A DNA stretch of 64,000 bases, taken from contig NC_046676.1 in NCBI RefSeq assembly GCF_003369915.1, positions 18,644,001 through 18,708,000 on the forward strand. Direction: 5' to 3'. The DNA is from Drosophila miranda (taxonomy: Eukaryota > Arthropoda > Insecta > Diptera > Drosophilidae). The position numbers and the translations under genes are program-made. Shown one piece after another: positions 25,301 to 37,325 of the stretch; positions within the stretch are counted from its first letter, which is position 1, and each line of letters begins with the position of its first letter. Under the pieces are notes generated by a model, which was not told the origin of the DNA, ran no database searches, and worked only from the letters and a program-made list of their open reading frames with translations.

Positions 25301-26687
25301 CAGCACACGTTAAATCAATGCTTCTTTTGACCTCTATTACATTTCGTTCTTCCTGCTCTCTACCTCCCTGCTCTCTGCGTCTGCTGCTACCTGAAACTTT
25401 TTTTCAACGCAACGCCCGTGTTACGGCACGTTTATCAAAAGCGTGCTGCGTTTTCGCACCCAGATGCCAGCTATACACCACTCTTCATAGAGAGAGAGAG
25501 AGAGAGTTAGAGGTGAAAGTGAGAGGATACACTCAATTTCCGACTTATTACATTGAAATTTGATTCGATTTCTTTGGGGGGTTGGGGTTGGGGTCGCGCT
25601 TCGTACTGCTTATCACAATTTGCTGATTTGGTTATTCCTGGAAAGTTTCACTGATCTATGCCGTCAGACAGCAGCGCACTTAAACTTTCTATTGGAATCT
25701 CTTCTTTATGTAACGAACGAACGAACGGTTAACGATATAACGGCACTCGCTAGTGCTTCTGCTACTGCTGCTGCTGCTGCTGCTGCGACACGAACGAGCT
25801 CAGCGCGACAAGTGAAACTTCGCTTTCGCATGGCACTGACGTGCGCCGTGAGCCTGTGAAATTTCGCTGAAAATCGATAAGGACAGGCAAAGTCGCAAAG
25901 GACGGCCCAAATGCAAAAGCAAAGTCACACAAAAACACAAAAAGCACATTCTTGTGTGTTTGTGTGTGGTTGCTAGAGTGAAATCGAGAGCATGCCGTGC
26001 GTGCGTGTGTGGGTGGCGTGGCAGTGAAAGTGCACATGTCCTTAGCACACTGCTGGCCAGGTCACATTGAGAGAGGTTTCACGATGCTGTACTGTACTGT
26101 GTACCTTAGAATGCTTTTTCATCCTTTTTCTCAATTTTATCAGATATACATATATGTAATTTAAAATTTCCTAGCTCTATGCCGTATATAGCTCTAAGGC
26201 TCTACAGCTTTCGAAGATCAAATTTTGTTCTGAACTAAACTTTCCATCATCATCAATTACGGCCGCCAGTGTAACGCATACCATTTTAGCTGAGAGAGCG
26301 CGAGTGCGCATTTGTGTGTCAAGCCTCGCTCTCCGCTCCTCTCGGCACTCTCTCCGGGCAGAAACCTAACCCGAAGCCACAGCCGAGTCCGAAATAGAGA
26401 ATGAAAGGACAGCCGAGGCGGCCTTTGTTTTCTCGCTCTGAATGAAAGTCAGTCCGGCTGTGCCATCAGCTGGGCTTACGGCTGAGGCTGTGGGTGTGGG
26501 TGGGGCAGTAACAATTTCTCAATTGCGCTGCCACGCGAGGAGACGTCCTATGTCCAGTGTCCGAGTAAACAACTACCCGTACATGTGCGCGCGGCTGTGA
26601 TAATGTGGCAGCGCGCACATGTTCGACCGTAAGGATAGAGCAGAACAAAGCGTGTCCTTACAATAAGCGGTGGCCGCAGACGGACAT
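22383..26687. other. Upstream DNA of Ih and downstream DNA of convoluted
   Basis: This is about 4.3 kb without a supportable gene. It includes TG/CA arrays (about 24800-24830 and 24940-24995), AT runs (about 23620-23640), a CTG run (25765-25787), GA runs (about 25488-25506) and a GAGA/CTCTC-rich patch at 26285-26360. The distal Ih promoter probably lies close to 22400-22600. The convoluted 3' UTR extends left from 26688 for an unknown distance. Confidence 0.55.
26581..26622. repeat. Perfect 12-bp inverted repeat with 18-nt loop
   Basis: Arms ACATGTGCGCGC (26581-26592) and GCGCGCACATGT (26611-26622) are exact reverse complements separated by 18 nt. The structure lies about 65 nt beyond the convoluted stop codon on the downstream side, so it may be within that gene's 3' UTR. 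Confidence 0.85.
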
Positions 26688-29600
26688 TTAATACCACGAA
26701 TACCACAGCTTGCCAACAAACAACATGATAGCTATGAACACGAGGCGACACTCCCCGGTGTGGTGGCTAGCGGCGGCTGCTCCTCCTCGCACTTGGAAGT
26801 TTCCAAAGAAGAAGGTCCTGCGCAGCTTGAGCGACGGCAGTGGCTGGCACTGACCGGCGAACCACTTCCGCGTGTTGCCGTCGCTATCGCGGGACACGAT
26901 GCAGATCTCGGCAGACAGCAGCTTGTCCTCGCCGTGCGACTGGAGGTCTGCGATGGGTATCTGGGCCGTTCGCTGATTGTAGGCATAGTCAGCCTGGAAG
27001 AGAACTTCGTTGCCGCCGCTCCGGATGTACACGTTGAAGTCGGACACATCCGCCGTGGCAGACACATACCAGCTGAGCGTTAGATTGCCGGATTTGCTGC
27101 TGCATGGAATGGAGAAAGAGGGAACAGAGTGTCAGTGACTGACAAGTTGTCGGACAGTAGGTTTTGTGCTTACGTCTGAACTTCACGGAACCGGACATCT
27201 GTCAGCTGCTCGTATTCGGTGCCCGTGTACATCTCCCTCTCGTCGTCGGCGCACTGCAGTAACTCGTCGTCCAGCTCCAGGAGGTACTTGTCCTTGGCCA
27301 GCGATGGTGTGGTGCAGAGGATGCTCCGCAGGTCCTCGCTGGGCGTCGTCTGTTGCAGCATAAAGTGCTTCAAGGGACGTGCATTGCAGCCGCAGTGGAG
27401 TGGATTGCCGGCCACTAGGATCTCACTGCCGTTGCGCATGCTGCCTACCAGCGAGGCGGACACATCCTCGAGGCTGTTGTTGGACAGGTCGGCGAATGTC
27501 AGCGACTGGACCTTCACCAGATTGGCAAAAGGCATGTGGTATATCTGGTTGTGCGACAGATCGAGGCGGCTCAGGTTCTTGGGCAGGTCGAAGATGTGTT
27601 CCTCTGACTGGAGGTTCGTGAGCTCGTTGTGCGACAAGTCTAGGTGCTTCAACGAGGTAAAGTTGGAGAGGACGCCTCGTCGCAGATCGTTGATCTGGTT
27701 GTGGGACACATTCAGGTGCAGCAGCTTCTTGGTGCCGAAGGTGATATCGTAGGTAAGGACGGGCATCTGGTTGTAGCTCAGGTCTAGGTACTGCAGGTTG
27801 TACGGTATGTACTGGTGCGAAGGGAAGGTTTTCTTGGTGACGAAGCTGATGCGGTTGTGGCTCAAGTCCAAAGTCTCGAGGCTAAGCAGGTCATCCAGGA
27901 CGCCGTTCGTCTTGTTATCCAGCTTGGTTAGGGAGTTGTGCGACAGATCCAAAGTGCGCAGCGAAGGCAGTCCAAAGAAGATGTCGTTCTGCAGGTGCTT
28001 GAGTCCGTTTGAAGACAGATTCAGGTTGAGCAACTGCAGCAAGCCATCGAAGGCGCGTTTGCTGTGGGAAAAATCGGAGATAAAATCGTTCGAACACCGT
28101 AGAGGAAGTATAATGAGGCACTCACCTAATGTCCATGACCTGATTGCCATGCAAATTGAGTTCAAATAGAACCGGCAGCTTGCCGAAGGCACTGCGCTCC
28201 AAGGAGGATATATTGTTGTTCTGAAAGCAGTTCGAAATATACTCCGAATGACCATTATTTCCCTACAATTAACTAACCTCTAAGTACAGATACTGGAGCG
28301 TTGACATGCCCGCCACTGCCTCCAGAGGTGGCCGGCTGATGCCATTGCTCTGCAGCTTCAGCCGCTGCACCACCAGCAGCCCTGTAAAACTCTGCGAGTC
28401 CAGGCTGTCACCCAGCTGATTGTGGCTCAGGTCCAGGTAGATCAATGAGTTCATGACCGGCCATGTGCCCGCTGGGATTGACGTAATGTTGTTGTGACTC
28501 AGATAGAGCTCATTCAGTGAAATGGGCAGCTGGAAGAGCTTCTCCAGGCGATTGTTGTTCAAGTAGAGCTGCCGCATGCTGGTCATCTTGGCCATTGAAC
28601 CACGCACCACGGACACTAGCTCGTTGTGACTGAGATCCAACAGCAGCAGTGTGGGAAGGGTACCAAAGGTGGAGGACTTGATTTCCCGCATTCTGTTATA
28701 GCTCAGATCCACGGTCCGGAGCGAGAAAAGAGTCTGAAAAACCCCGTTGAATATGATGGAAATATTGTTGCGCGACACATCGATCGTGTGAAGCTCGTAC
28801 AGCTTGGGAAAAGAGTTCTTGGGGATCTCCCAGATGTTGTTGTGCGAGGCATTCAGCACTTTCAAACCCGTCATGTTCTGTATCGGTATCTGAAAGACAA
28901 ACAAGATTCGTTACCAAGTCTAGGTCTATTCAAAATGGGTTTTTACTTGTGCCAGGCTGGTCAGACCATTAAAGCTCAGCTGGAAGGTCGTGGCAAAAGT
29001 GTTCTCGTCGAAACTGCGGCGCGAGAAGTTGGTCAGGCGGTTGTGGGATAGGTCGAGCGTGGTTATGTTAATACAGTTCTCAAAGGCGGCCGTTTCAATC
29101 AGTTCCAAGGCATTATGCGAGACATTTATCACCGCCTGGTAGATGTCCTTAAACGAGTTCTTCTCGATCTTCGTGATGTTGTTCTCCGCCAGATCCAAGA
29201 GCTGAAAATATACAAGTCCATACAGTTTACTCATTCTTCGGTTGACATTCTGGTTGGGTACGTACCTCCACATAGTTCATTTGGGTAAACATTTGATACT
29301 CAACCTTCTTCAGCTGATTGCGGGCCAAGTCAATTGTTCCAATGCGGGCCACCGACCCGAATGTGCCGCGACCAATCTCCGTGAGCATATTGTCGCTGAG
29401 AAATAGGCGGCGCAGAAAGCGCATGCCCCGGAAGCTGTTCGCATCCAGACGCGGTATGCGATTGTGGGCAAGATTGAGCACTTTTAGCACGGAGTTCCTG
29501 GCAAACGTTCCGCGGCTCAGCTCGTTTAGGGCATTGTGCGAGACATTACACCAGCCCAGTTTTGTGAGATCGGAAATGTGTTGCGCCTCCAGTTTCTTGA

Positions 29601-30480
29601 TCCCGTTGTGACTTATATCCAAGAGCTCCAATTCCCTGAGATTCTTAAACTGATTTCGTTTTAGGTTCTCCAACTGATTCCCATGCAGGTCGAGAGTTTT
29701 CAGCTTGCGCAGAGGCTGAAATGTCTCAATGGGTAGATCGCTCAGCAGTCCATTGGTCAGGCGCAAAGTCTCCAGTCTATTGGTGATCTCTTGGCCAGCG
29801 AAGAGATCTTTAGGAAGCTGCTCAAAGGCATGTCCTTTGATCACAAGTTTAGTGGTCTTTCCCAGTATCTGAAATCACAATTATTGATCGACCATATTTT
29901 AAGGTATTTTCGACTCCTATTTATATTTACGCCAAATCCCAGGGGTCCAACATGGCTCAAATTAGTGCCCAACAAGTGGAGCTCCTCCATTGTGTTGTTC
30001 ACGCCATAGAACACGTAATCTTCGATGGTCGCCAGAGGAGTCTCCTCAATGATCAGGATGCGGGCTTTGATATTGGCAAACATAGGACCGTACAAGCGAA
30101 CTGGCAGAAATAACAGGCTATTAAATATATGAATCCCAAGTACAAGAGCAGTACGCACCAAAGTTACCCCTGTAGATGGTCAACTCCTCGACGGGAAAAC
30201 CGAAGGAGGCCAAGTTCTGCAGAGCCACGGAGAGCGTAGCCAGGTTCACTTTCTCGCAGCGCACAAAAATTCCCTCATCGCTGCCCTTAATGCAACTGCA
30301 CGGGTAAAGCACCTTGGATCTGGTTCAAATACTCGCGAAATTATTTTTAATTTATTATTAAGAGTTGAAAGACACCTACTTCTTGGGACACTTGAACTTG
30401 GGCTCGCCGTACACATACTCAGCGCTGGCCACGGCCAACAGCTGCAGCAGTATGAGACTGCGCAGGCGTAGCGTAATCAT
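26688..30480 (-). CDS. conv: Convoluted: large leucine-rich-repeat extracellular protein
   Basis: Nine exons in transcript order: 30480-30380, 30319-30159, 30100-29931, 29868-29266, 29201-28947, 28889-28278, 28220-28126, 28061-27174, 27096-26688. All are GT-AG with matching phases, giving about 1097 residues. The first 20 residues are a signal peptide (SLILLQLLAVASA). A Cys-containing cap is followed by roughly 30 leucine-rich repeats of the LxxLDLSHNxL type from about residue 140 to 900, then a Cys-containing LRR C-cap (GNPLHCGCNARPLKHF). The last exon encodes a fibronectin-III-like segment (LTLSWYVSATADV) and ends in a hydrophobic tail. In melanogaster this secreted LRR protein controls tracheal tube length and luminal matrix organisation (family knowledge). 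Identity rests on length, LRR number, and position between Ih and SelD; chaoptin-like proteins are the alternative. Confidence 0.92.
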
Positions 30481-30967
30481 GACGAGGTGTGGTGTGGTGT
30501 CGTCAGCGTTTCACTTAGCCCATGGCCAAGGCAAAAGAAAGTTTGTTGCTCAAGTCTTTTGTTGGTCCTTCTTTCAAAGCTTAGACTCTTCTTTCCGATA
30601 TTTCCCAAAGGCGCCAATACTTTTTAAGCTAAGAAGAATTTCTTAGATTACACAACGGCGAACAAAGGTAAATAATTTCATTGTTTCGACTCACTTTTAC
30701 TTTTTGCTCTTATGGAGCAACAGGTTTTGTTGTTAGTCGTTGGACGAATGCCGTGCAGTGGCTGTGAACAGGGTGTTTTGCCTCCGCCTGAGCGGAGCGA
30801 CGCCTTCAAGGCAGGCCAGTGAGTCATGGTGCGAGGCCCAGAATGGTAGTTTTATAACAATTCAATTTATATATATTTATTATATTTTTGCAAAAGCGCG
30901 CATTTATATCGATCGACTTGCAGCGATCTGGCAGCCCCACGCTTATAGCAACGATAGTTTGGCCAAC

Positions 30968-31003
30968 GGTATATTTATGGTATATTTGTATAATGGTATA
31001 TTT
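30968..31003 (+). promoter_or_regulatory. Triple Ohler motif 6 cluster (GGTATATTT x3)
   Basis: GGTATATTT occurs at 30968-30976, 30979-30987 and 30995-31003. This matches the fly core-promoter motif 6 consensus KTYRGTATWTTT. Two more copies lie at 31702-31710 and 31733-31741. The gene they serve, conv or SelD, cannot be decided from the sequence. Confidence 0.6.
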
Positions 31004-31374
31004 TATCAATTTCAACTATTAAACTTAATTTTTATAGGTAAATTTGAGAACAAATGGTATGGAAACTTCAATACGCTGGTTTCTTGAATTTTCTCTTTCT
31101 CAAATCGTAATTCCTTCCTCCACTTATTCCAATGGATTGCATTAAGATCCTAGTCACTCATTCACTTTCAAAAAAATCCACTCAGGCGCTCAAGTTTGGC
31201 GGGATATCCTCTCTTCGTGGAGGGATTTTTCCTCGCCACAATATCCCTTTTCAGCTCAACATTCCGTACTCACTTAAGCTGCCACTGGTTTTTTCGTTGA
31301 TTTTTGTTGCTTACACTAAATGGAAGGACTTAAAAGTAGTCAATCTCTTAGAAAATTTATTCGTACATGGGATA

Positions 31375-31500
31375 CAATTATGTGGGCAGGGCTGAGAGAT
31401 CTAAATAGCTAGTAATATTCGACGGAATATCAAAAACGAGGAATATGAAAAATTCGTCGATATATTTTGAAAATGAGACCGTATATCATTTGTTTGACAT
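31375..31500. repeat. Direct repeat copy 1 in conv/SelD spacer
   Basis: It shares a long run with copy 2, including TAGCTAGTAATATTCGACGG and AAAACGAGGAATATG, and ends in a GAGACCGTATAT tail. By eye it is about 80-85 per cent alike over the aligned parts. Confidence 0.75.
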
Positions 31501-31591
31501 TTTTCGCTAAAACCTCTTTTTGGGCAGAATCCACTAAAAGCAAGTATTTAAAATAAATCAGTAAATAAGAAAATTGATTCATTAAACGGAA

Positions 31592-31730
31592 CAAATTATG
31601 TGGGCATGGCTGAGGGTTCTATCTAGCTAGTAATATTCGACGGAATATGAAAAACGAGGAATATGTACAGTAGAACTTCGTCAATTTGTCAGTATATGTA
31701 CGGTATATTTTTAAAATGAGACCATATATT
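31592..31730. repeat. Direct repeat copy 2 in conv/SelD spacer
   Basis: Diverged second copy of the unit at 31375-31500, with an insertion of about 30 bp that includes a GGTATATTT motif. It has no coding potential and may belong to a dispersed family. Confidence 0.75.
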
Positions 31731-32234
31731 TTGGTATATTTCTGGAAGCAACTCTGTTGTGACAAATCGCTCTGTTGAAGAAGACAAAACGGCGCAAAAT
31801 AAATACAGTTTTTGCAGTCTATATCTAGAGTTTTCCCTGTAAATTTAATAAGGCCACTGTAAGTAAAAGTGTTCCCAACCAAGGTGTTAATTAGTTCAAA
31901 TGCACCAACTAGTGAAAGGCAACACTATTTTGGCATTTTTCGACTCACATAAGTGGGCATTATTCACGTTGCTCGCCTCGCCGACAGGGAGAAATACTGA
32001 CTTCGCCCGTTTTAGCCGCCATCGTGAAAACAGCCAATCACAGCGCTTGTTACTCACACGCAACAAAAATTGTGTGTACATACACGTCTATGTGCGCCTG
32101 TATTGGTGCTGCGGGAGAACGCGAGTTACTTGCGGCTTGGTTGATTTTGTTTTTGTTGCGCGGCAAGAAGTGCGTAAATATTCATAGCTGTCACACTATA
32201 CAAAGAAACGCTCCTTCTCTAGTTCTAGCACACA

Positions 32235-33431
32235 ATGAGCTACGCCGCAGACGTCCTGAATGCTGCCCATCTGGAGCTGCACGGTGGTGGCGACGCAGAA
32301 CTGCGCCGCCCCTTTGATCCGACCGCTCACGACTTGGATGCCTCTTTCCGTCTGACACGTTTCGCTGATCTGAAGGGACGTGGCTGCAAGGTGCCCCAGG
32401 ATGTACTCTCGAAACTGGTGTCGGCTCTGCAGCAGGACTACTCAGCACAGGACCAGGAGCCGCAGTTCCTAAACGTGGCGATTCCACGAATCGGTATTGG
32501 CCTGGATTGCTCTGTCATTCCTCTTCGCCACGGCGGACTTTGCCTGGTGCAGACCACCGACTTCTTCTATCCGATTGTCGACGATCCATATATGATGGGT
32601 AAAATAGCCTGCGCCAACGTGCTCAGTGATCTGTACGCCATGGGCGTAACCGATTGCGACAACATGCTGATGCTGCTGGCCGTGAGCACAAAGATGACAG
32701 AGAAGGAGCGCGATGTGGTCATCCCTCTGATAATGCGTGGCTTCAAGGATTCCGCATTGGAGGCCGGCACCACGGTTACTGGGGGCCAGAGCGTGGTCAA
32801 TCCTTGGTGCACCATTGGCGGCGTGGCCTCGACCATCTGCCAGCCGAACGAGTATATTGTACCGGACAACGCTGTCGTTGGTGATGTTCTGGTGTTGACC
32901 AAGCCCCTGGGCACCCAGGTGGCCGTAAATGCTCACCAGTGGATTGACCAGGCGGAGCGCTGGAACCGCATCAAGCTGGTCGTATCCGAGGAAGATGTGC
33001 GCAAGGCCTACCACAGGGCCATGAACTCGATGTCGCGCCTAAACCGTGTGGCAGCTCGGCTCATGCACAAGTACAACGCCCACGGGGCCACCGACATAAC
33101 AGGCTTCGGTCTGCTGGGCCATGCTCAGACTTTGGCGGCTCATCAAAAGAAGGACGTGTCCTTCGTTATTCATAATCTTCCAGTGATCGCAAAGATGGCG
33201 GCCGTTGCCAAGGCCTGTGGCAATATGTTCCAGCTGCTGCAGGGCCATTCTGCCGAGACTTCCGGAGGTCTGCTGATCTGCTTGCCTCGCGAACAGGCCG
33301 CCGCCTACTGCAAGGACATTGAGAAGCAGGAGGGCTACCAGGCCTGGATCATTGGCATTGTCGAGAAGGGTAACAAGACTGCCCGCATCATCGACAAGCC
33401 CCGCGTCATCGAGGTGCCTGCCAAGGATTAG
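32235..33431 (+). CDS. SelD: Selenophosphate synthetase 1 (SPS1 type, Arg at the Sec site)
   Basis: A single uninterrupted frame of 398 residues, the length of the melanogaster protein. It starts at the ATG of [15 protein letters not shown]. The PurM/AIR-synthase fold is evident from the conserved GKGCKVP-type loop, from [25 protein letters not shown], and from the glycine-rich [12 protein letters not shown] and ETSGGLL segments. In true selenophosphate synthetases the loop reads G-Sec/Cys-G-C-K; here it is GRGCK, with Arg49 encoded by CGT at 32379-32381, and Cys51 is kept. Insect SPS1-type enzymes with this substitution are essential but do not make selenophosphate; roles in redox and vitamin B6 homeostasis have been reported (family knowledge). 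In fly literature the gene is also called patufet (ptuf). Confidence 0.96.
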   Translation: MSYAADVLNAAHLELHGGGDAELRRPFDPTAHDLDASFRLTRFADLKGRGCKVPQDVLSKLVSALQQDYSAQDQEPQFLNVAIPRIGIGLDCSVIPLRHGGLCLVQTTDFFYPIVDDPYMMGKIACANVLSDLYAMGVTDCDNMLMLLAVSTKMTEKERDVVIPLIMRGFKDSALEAGTTVTGGQSVVNPWCTIGGVASTICQPNEYIVPDNAVVGDVLVLTKPLGTQVAVNAHQWIDQAERWNRIKLVVSEEDVRKAYHRAMNSMSRLNRVAARLMHKYNAHGATDITGFGLLGHAQTLAAHQKKDVSFVIHNLPVIAKMAAVAKACGNMFQLLQGHSAETSGGLLICLPREQAAAYCKDIEKQEGYQAWIIGIVEKGNKTARIIDKPRVIEVPAKD

Positions 33432-33558
33432 CTGTTTACTTTTTACTTGTATATGTATGGTATCTTAACGTAGCTGCCCCTCAGTTGTAAGGGTCTTTGT
33501 TTTTATGGAAAAGCTTACAGATTTAATGGACTTCGCATACCGAAATACGACTGTATAA

Positions 33559-33564
33559 AATAAA
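33559..33564 (+). terminator. Poly(A) signal of SelD
   Basis: AATAAA lies about 130 nt after the SelD stop codon within a short T/A-rich 3' UTR. Confidence 0.65.
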
Positions 33565-33599
33565 ATACTTGACAATCGTATCGAGTAAATGCAGCAAAG

Positions 33600-36500
33600 A
33601 AAAACCTGGTTTATTCGCTATAAATGTAAAATAGGGATATAAAAGCCGACTCCGACGCCACGCGCATGTGGGCGGTCGCGCTAGCATTTTGGCGCGAACA
33701 TGCATATGTACGTTGTCCGAGTGCAGCAGATAAGAGTAATTTGTGTTTCCTTTAGCTTAGAAGGTCAAATGTCATGCCAAGAGCGAGCATGCCACAAAAG
33801 AGTATACATGTTTCGTGGCACAAAACAAGTATTATTTTCTATCGTTTATAGGATTAGCATTAGACGCCGCCGCCGTCGACGTCGCCGTCAGAGCTGAAAG
33901 CTTTTTCGGCGAGCTTTGGAACTGAGAGGCAAGAGCAATGGATGCGATGCTCTTGGAGCCCCAGCCAACCAACCAGCAACAGGTTCGTCTCCGTCTCTCT
34001 GCTTCAATCGAATCGTATGGGGATCGGTGGTGGCAAGTGCGAAATCGAAAGCTTGTTTTGGACACAATCCAATACCAAGGAGTCCGATATCGATATCGAC
34101 CATTCACGTTATCGAGACAACAAAGCTCCGGCGGCCGCCAAGTCAATTGAGAGTCAAGAGACGCGCGCAGAAGCAATTCCGTTGCCGTTAAGTTGTTTTG
34201 TGCTTGGAACGATCGAAGCAGATCCACATTCTCTCTTACGCGAAGGCAAATTTCCCAAGACAAACGCGCCGCGCATCGCAGCAGTTTTCTTTTTTCCGCC
34301 GAACTGTACACAACATCAATCGTATATTTTTTTGGAGTTTTGGAAAATTGCACAGTGAGTGCGAGTGAATGTATTCACTGCTTGTGTTTTGTGTTTGTGT
34401 GTGCTATTTTTTCGATGGAAGTGTGGATGTGTACGTTGAGTGGGCTTCATATTGTGGTCTATTGAACTGGCAGACGAGCTTCAAAAGAGACAGCCCAGCC
34501 ACACACTGGTGACTGTGGGGTGGAGGAGGAGAACAAACCAACACGCACATACTCTCGGTGCAAACGAGTTTTCCCTACGTGTCGTCGTCGTTACTTTTTA
34601 TCCGCTATGCGCACAGACACAAACGTACATAGATGGATGGATGGATGTTTGTATCTATTGTTGTATGGTGTTTTGTATGGGGAAGTACTCGAACGAGCGA
34701 CCGACTCTCGTGTTTGGCAGCAAAGTGAAATTTCAATTGCGTTCGATGAAAGAAAAAACGCACTCTATTGTATATCCGCATCCTCACATTCTGCCAGCCA
34801 GACGGCGGCCAGCTATGTATCTCTAAAGTCTAGAGATACACTACACACGCCAGATGATTCATGTACGGTGGGCACTCTTGTACTCGAAACAGACTCTGAA
34901 AAGACAAGAACAGAACACCAGACCCGTACAATGTTCAAGCACGGACGGCGCAGTATTCAAATTGAAAGGCGAAAAGCCAAAAAGCACAGTGGCAGTGAAC
35001 TATTTATAGAATTATTTGTTTTCATATACTCGAAGCCGTACAAAAATTGCTCAGCAAAAGTCCGAAAGGCGACGGAACGACGGCGACGACGACGAATACG
35101 TTGCCTGGCATTGTACTTTTGGCGGTGATGCTTGGTCAGATCTGCCTCTGAATTTCCTTCGAATGGTCTATAGAAACAAAACATCTATATTAGCCAAGTT
35201 CAAACGGCGCCTGATCTTTTTGAACTGTAAGATGCGTGGGTGTCGGGGAGAAGCGTCACCAGCATGATGATCAGTCACGAACAGAACAGCACCATATAGA
35301 AAATAGTACATACAAATGTATGTACATATGTATGTATTATGTATACACTTCTCGCCTACGTTTCAATTTGATTTTCGGTAATTTCGGAACGACAAGAACA
35401 ACACCTTCGCTTTTTATACCCCCGATCTCAAACTTGTTGTTCACTCGCTTGCGATTTGTTTATTTTATGTTTGCGCCGTAAATCGCCCCCCTAACGTAGT
35501 CCCCCTCCACCCCATCTATTGGCGATTGGACAGAAGCTCTATGGCGTTTCGCGATCTCGATCCCGATCTCGTAGCGCCCCGCCTACTCCCCCATGCCCAT
35601 GCCCAGAGAGACAGGCAGCAACATGTTTCCACAGAGCTTCTCGTTTCGAATACATGAGATCATTTTTGACCCATGTGTGCGTCTGTATGCAAAAACCTCC
35701 ACTCTACTCTACTCTCCTCTCTTCTCCTCTCCTCTCCTCGCAGTTCTCCGTTCACCGTACGGTTTTAGCTGTTGTCGCCATAACACACACCAAACTAAGA
35801 CCCAGAGCTCTGCTAAAAACGTGCTATGATCACTGGTAGGTGGGGCGGAGGCGGTGACGGCGGCATCAATTAAATTTGGCCTTTTATTTATGTATATTAT
35901 TGTATGATATTTTATGCATGATATTTTTGCTTATGCGAGTGATTTTTTTGTGTCTCTATTAGCTCTCTACTCTTGACCATATGGCGAGCGATTCCTCAGT
36001 GCTGGATCCCCGTGATAACGTGATTTATTTAGCTTCGTTTTGATTGGATTGCTTATGTGACAGGCAGAAGGCAGGTCCCCGTCCCCAGTGCAGTGGTTGT
36101 CAGGGCTGTCTGTCGAGTGGTGCAGTGCAGCCTCTGGGACTAGTATATGACATCATCGCCGGTCATCATTCTTGTGTGTGATTGACGAATTTTTTTGCAT
36201 CACGCTCATTCGCTCTCCCACTGTATCTGTATCTCTCATTAAGTGAATCTCTCTTCTCAAGGTTATCGCTAAAACGCAAAACGAATCTTTAGGATATATG
36301 TACATGTGTACATGTATAAGGTTATACATACTTTATGTGCATATGTATATGCCTCGTTTTCTGTCCCAGTCATACGTAAAAGGAGTGTAAAGGACACGCT
36401 GAAAGTGAAAACCAGTTTGACATTGAATTTCTGTGACTTTTTGGCCTTTGAATGTGTGAATGTATGCGTGTGCTTTTGTGTGGCATTTCGGCAATCGAAT

Positions 36501-37307
36501 CCAATGCCGTTTTGTTGATACCCTGGCCAATGGTATTACCTTTTTGTAGCAGGTAGATACTGTCATAAGTCATAATTTGGCTGAAATGCAACCTATTTTA
36601 AGCACGAATACACTTTTAAATTAGGCTCTTTTAGAGCAGCGATCGGCAAGGCCCTATCTTATGTGCATAGGAAAGTGCGCTGCTGCTGCGCTGCCCCTCA
36701 CGTACACGTGTATAACAGTTGTTGGCCCCAATACAATATTCCGCTTTGCCTTCTGTCTACGCACACAAACAACTGCAAGACATGTGAATATGTGCGTGCC
36801 TATCACTGTTTTAGAGAGAGCATTGGGAAAAGTTCCCTTGTTCTCTCTGAAGCCTAAGAATATTGCAAAAATGGCAAATTTTGTGGCATTTGTAATGGGA
36901 TTTCAGATTCGTATTATCTGTCACTTAACTGCTGTGATTCTTTGATCTACCCCACCCCACATGCTTTGTGTGTGCTCAAGTGATGCCCACTTTAGATGAG
37001 ATGACTTAAGCCTCCATTAATGCGCGAAAAGTTCTCACTTTGGAGGAATGCCGAGTGCGACCATTTCGGTGCGGGCATGCTATGGGTGTAGGCGGGTAGG
37101 CGTAGGCGGTTGCCCGAGTAAACAGATTCAGAAATGTTTGAAATTCTCGAGAACTGCCTTGAATCAACCTGCCTGCTATGCGGGAACCGAGATCCGTGCT
37201 TACGTGTACTACGTGTCTGTCAGACACCCACGGCGCCTCTTTCTCTCGGTTACTCACACGTAGAATTTGAATAATTTATGAATGGATTGGATTGGCTTTC
37301 GTTTCAG
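33600..37307 (+). other. Presumed 5' UTR exon and first intron of the CG8547-like gene
   Basis: No coding sequence was recognised in 3.7 kb. A moderately GC-rich stretch at about 33850-34354 ends at a consensus donor (CACA|GTGAGTGCG, intron from 34355) and could splice to the acceptor at 37307 (TTTCAG), 18 nt before the start codon. The remainder is intron-like with CT runs (about 35695-35735). Long frames such as 34520-35128 have no ATG or codon character to support them. Confidence 0.4.
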
Positions 37308-37325
37308 CAAAAATACTAATTGGAA

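Larger units (their letters stand above)
30481..32234. promoter_or_regulatory. Divergent conv/SelD intergenic region
   Basis: Head-to-head spacer of 1.75 kb. It holds a cluster of GGTATATTT elements at its conv-proximal end, a diverged direct repeat of about 110-130 bp (31375-31500 and 31592-31730), and a CTGTCACACTA (Ohler motif 1-like) box at 32188-32198 just upstream of SelD. No coding sequence is apparent. Confidence 0.6.

Noticed and set aside
34520-35128. 202-codon plus-strand open frame upstream of the CG8547-like gene
   Set aside because: No recognisable domain, unbiased codon use and an Arg-rich random-looking tail; it is probably intronic.
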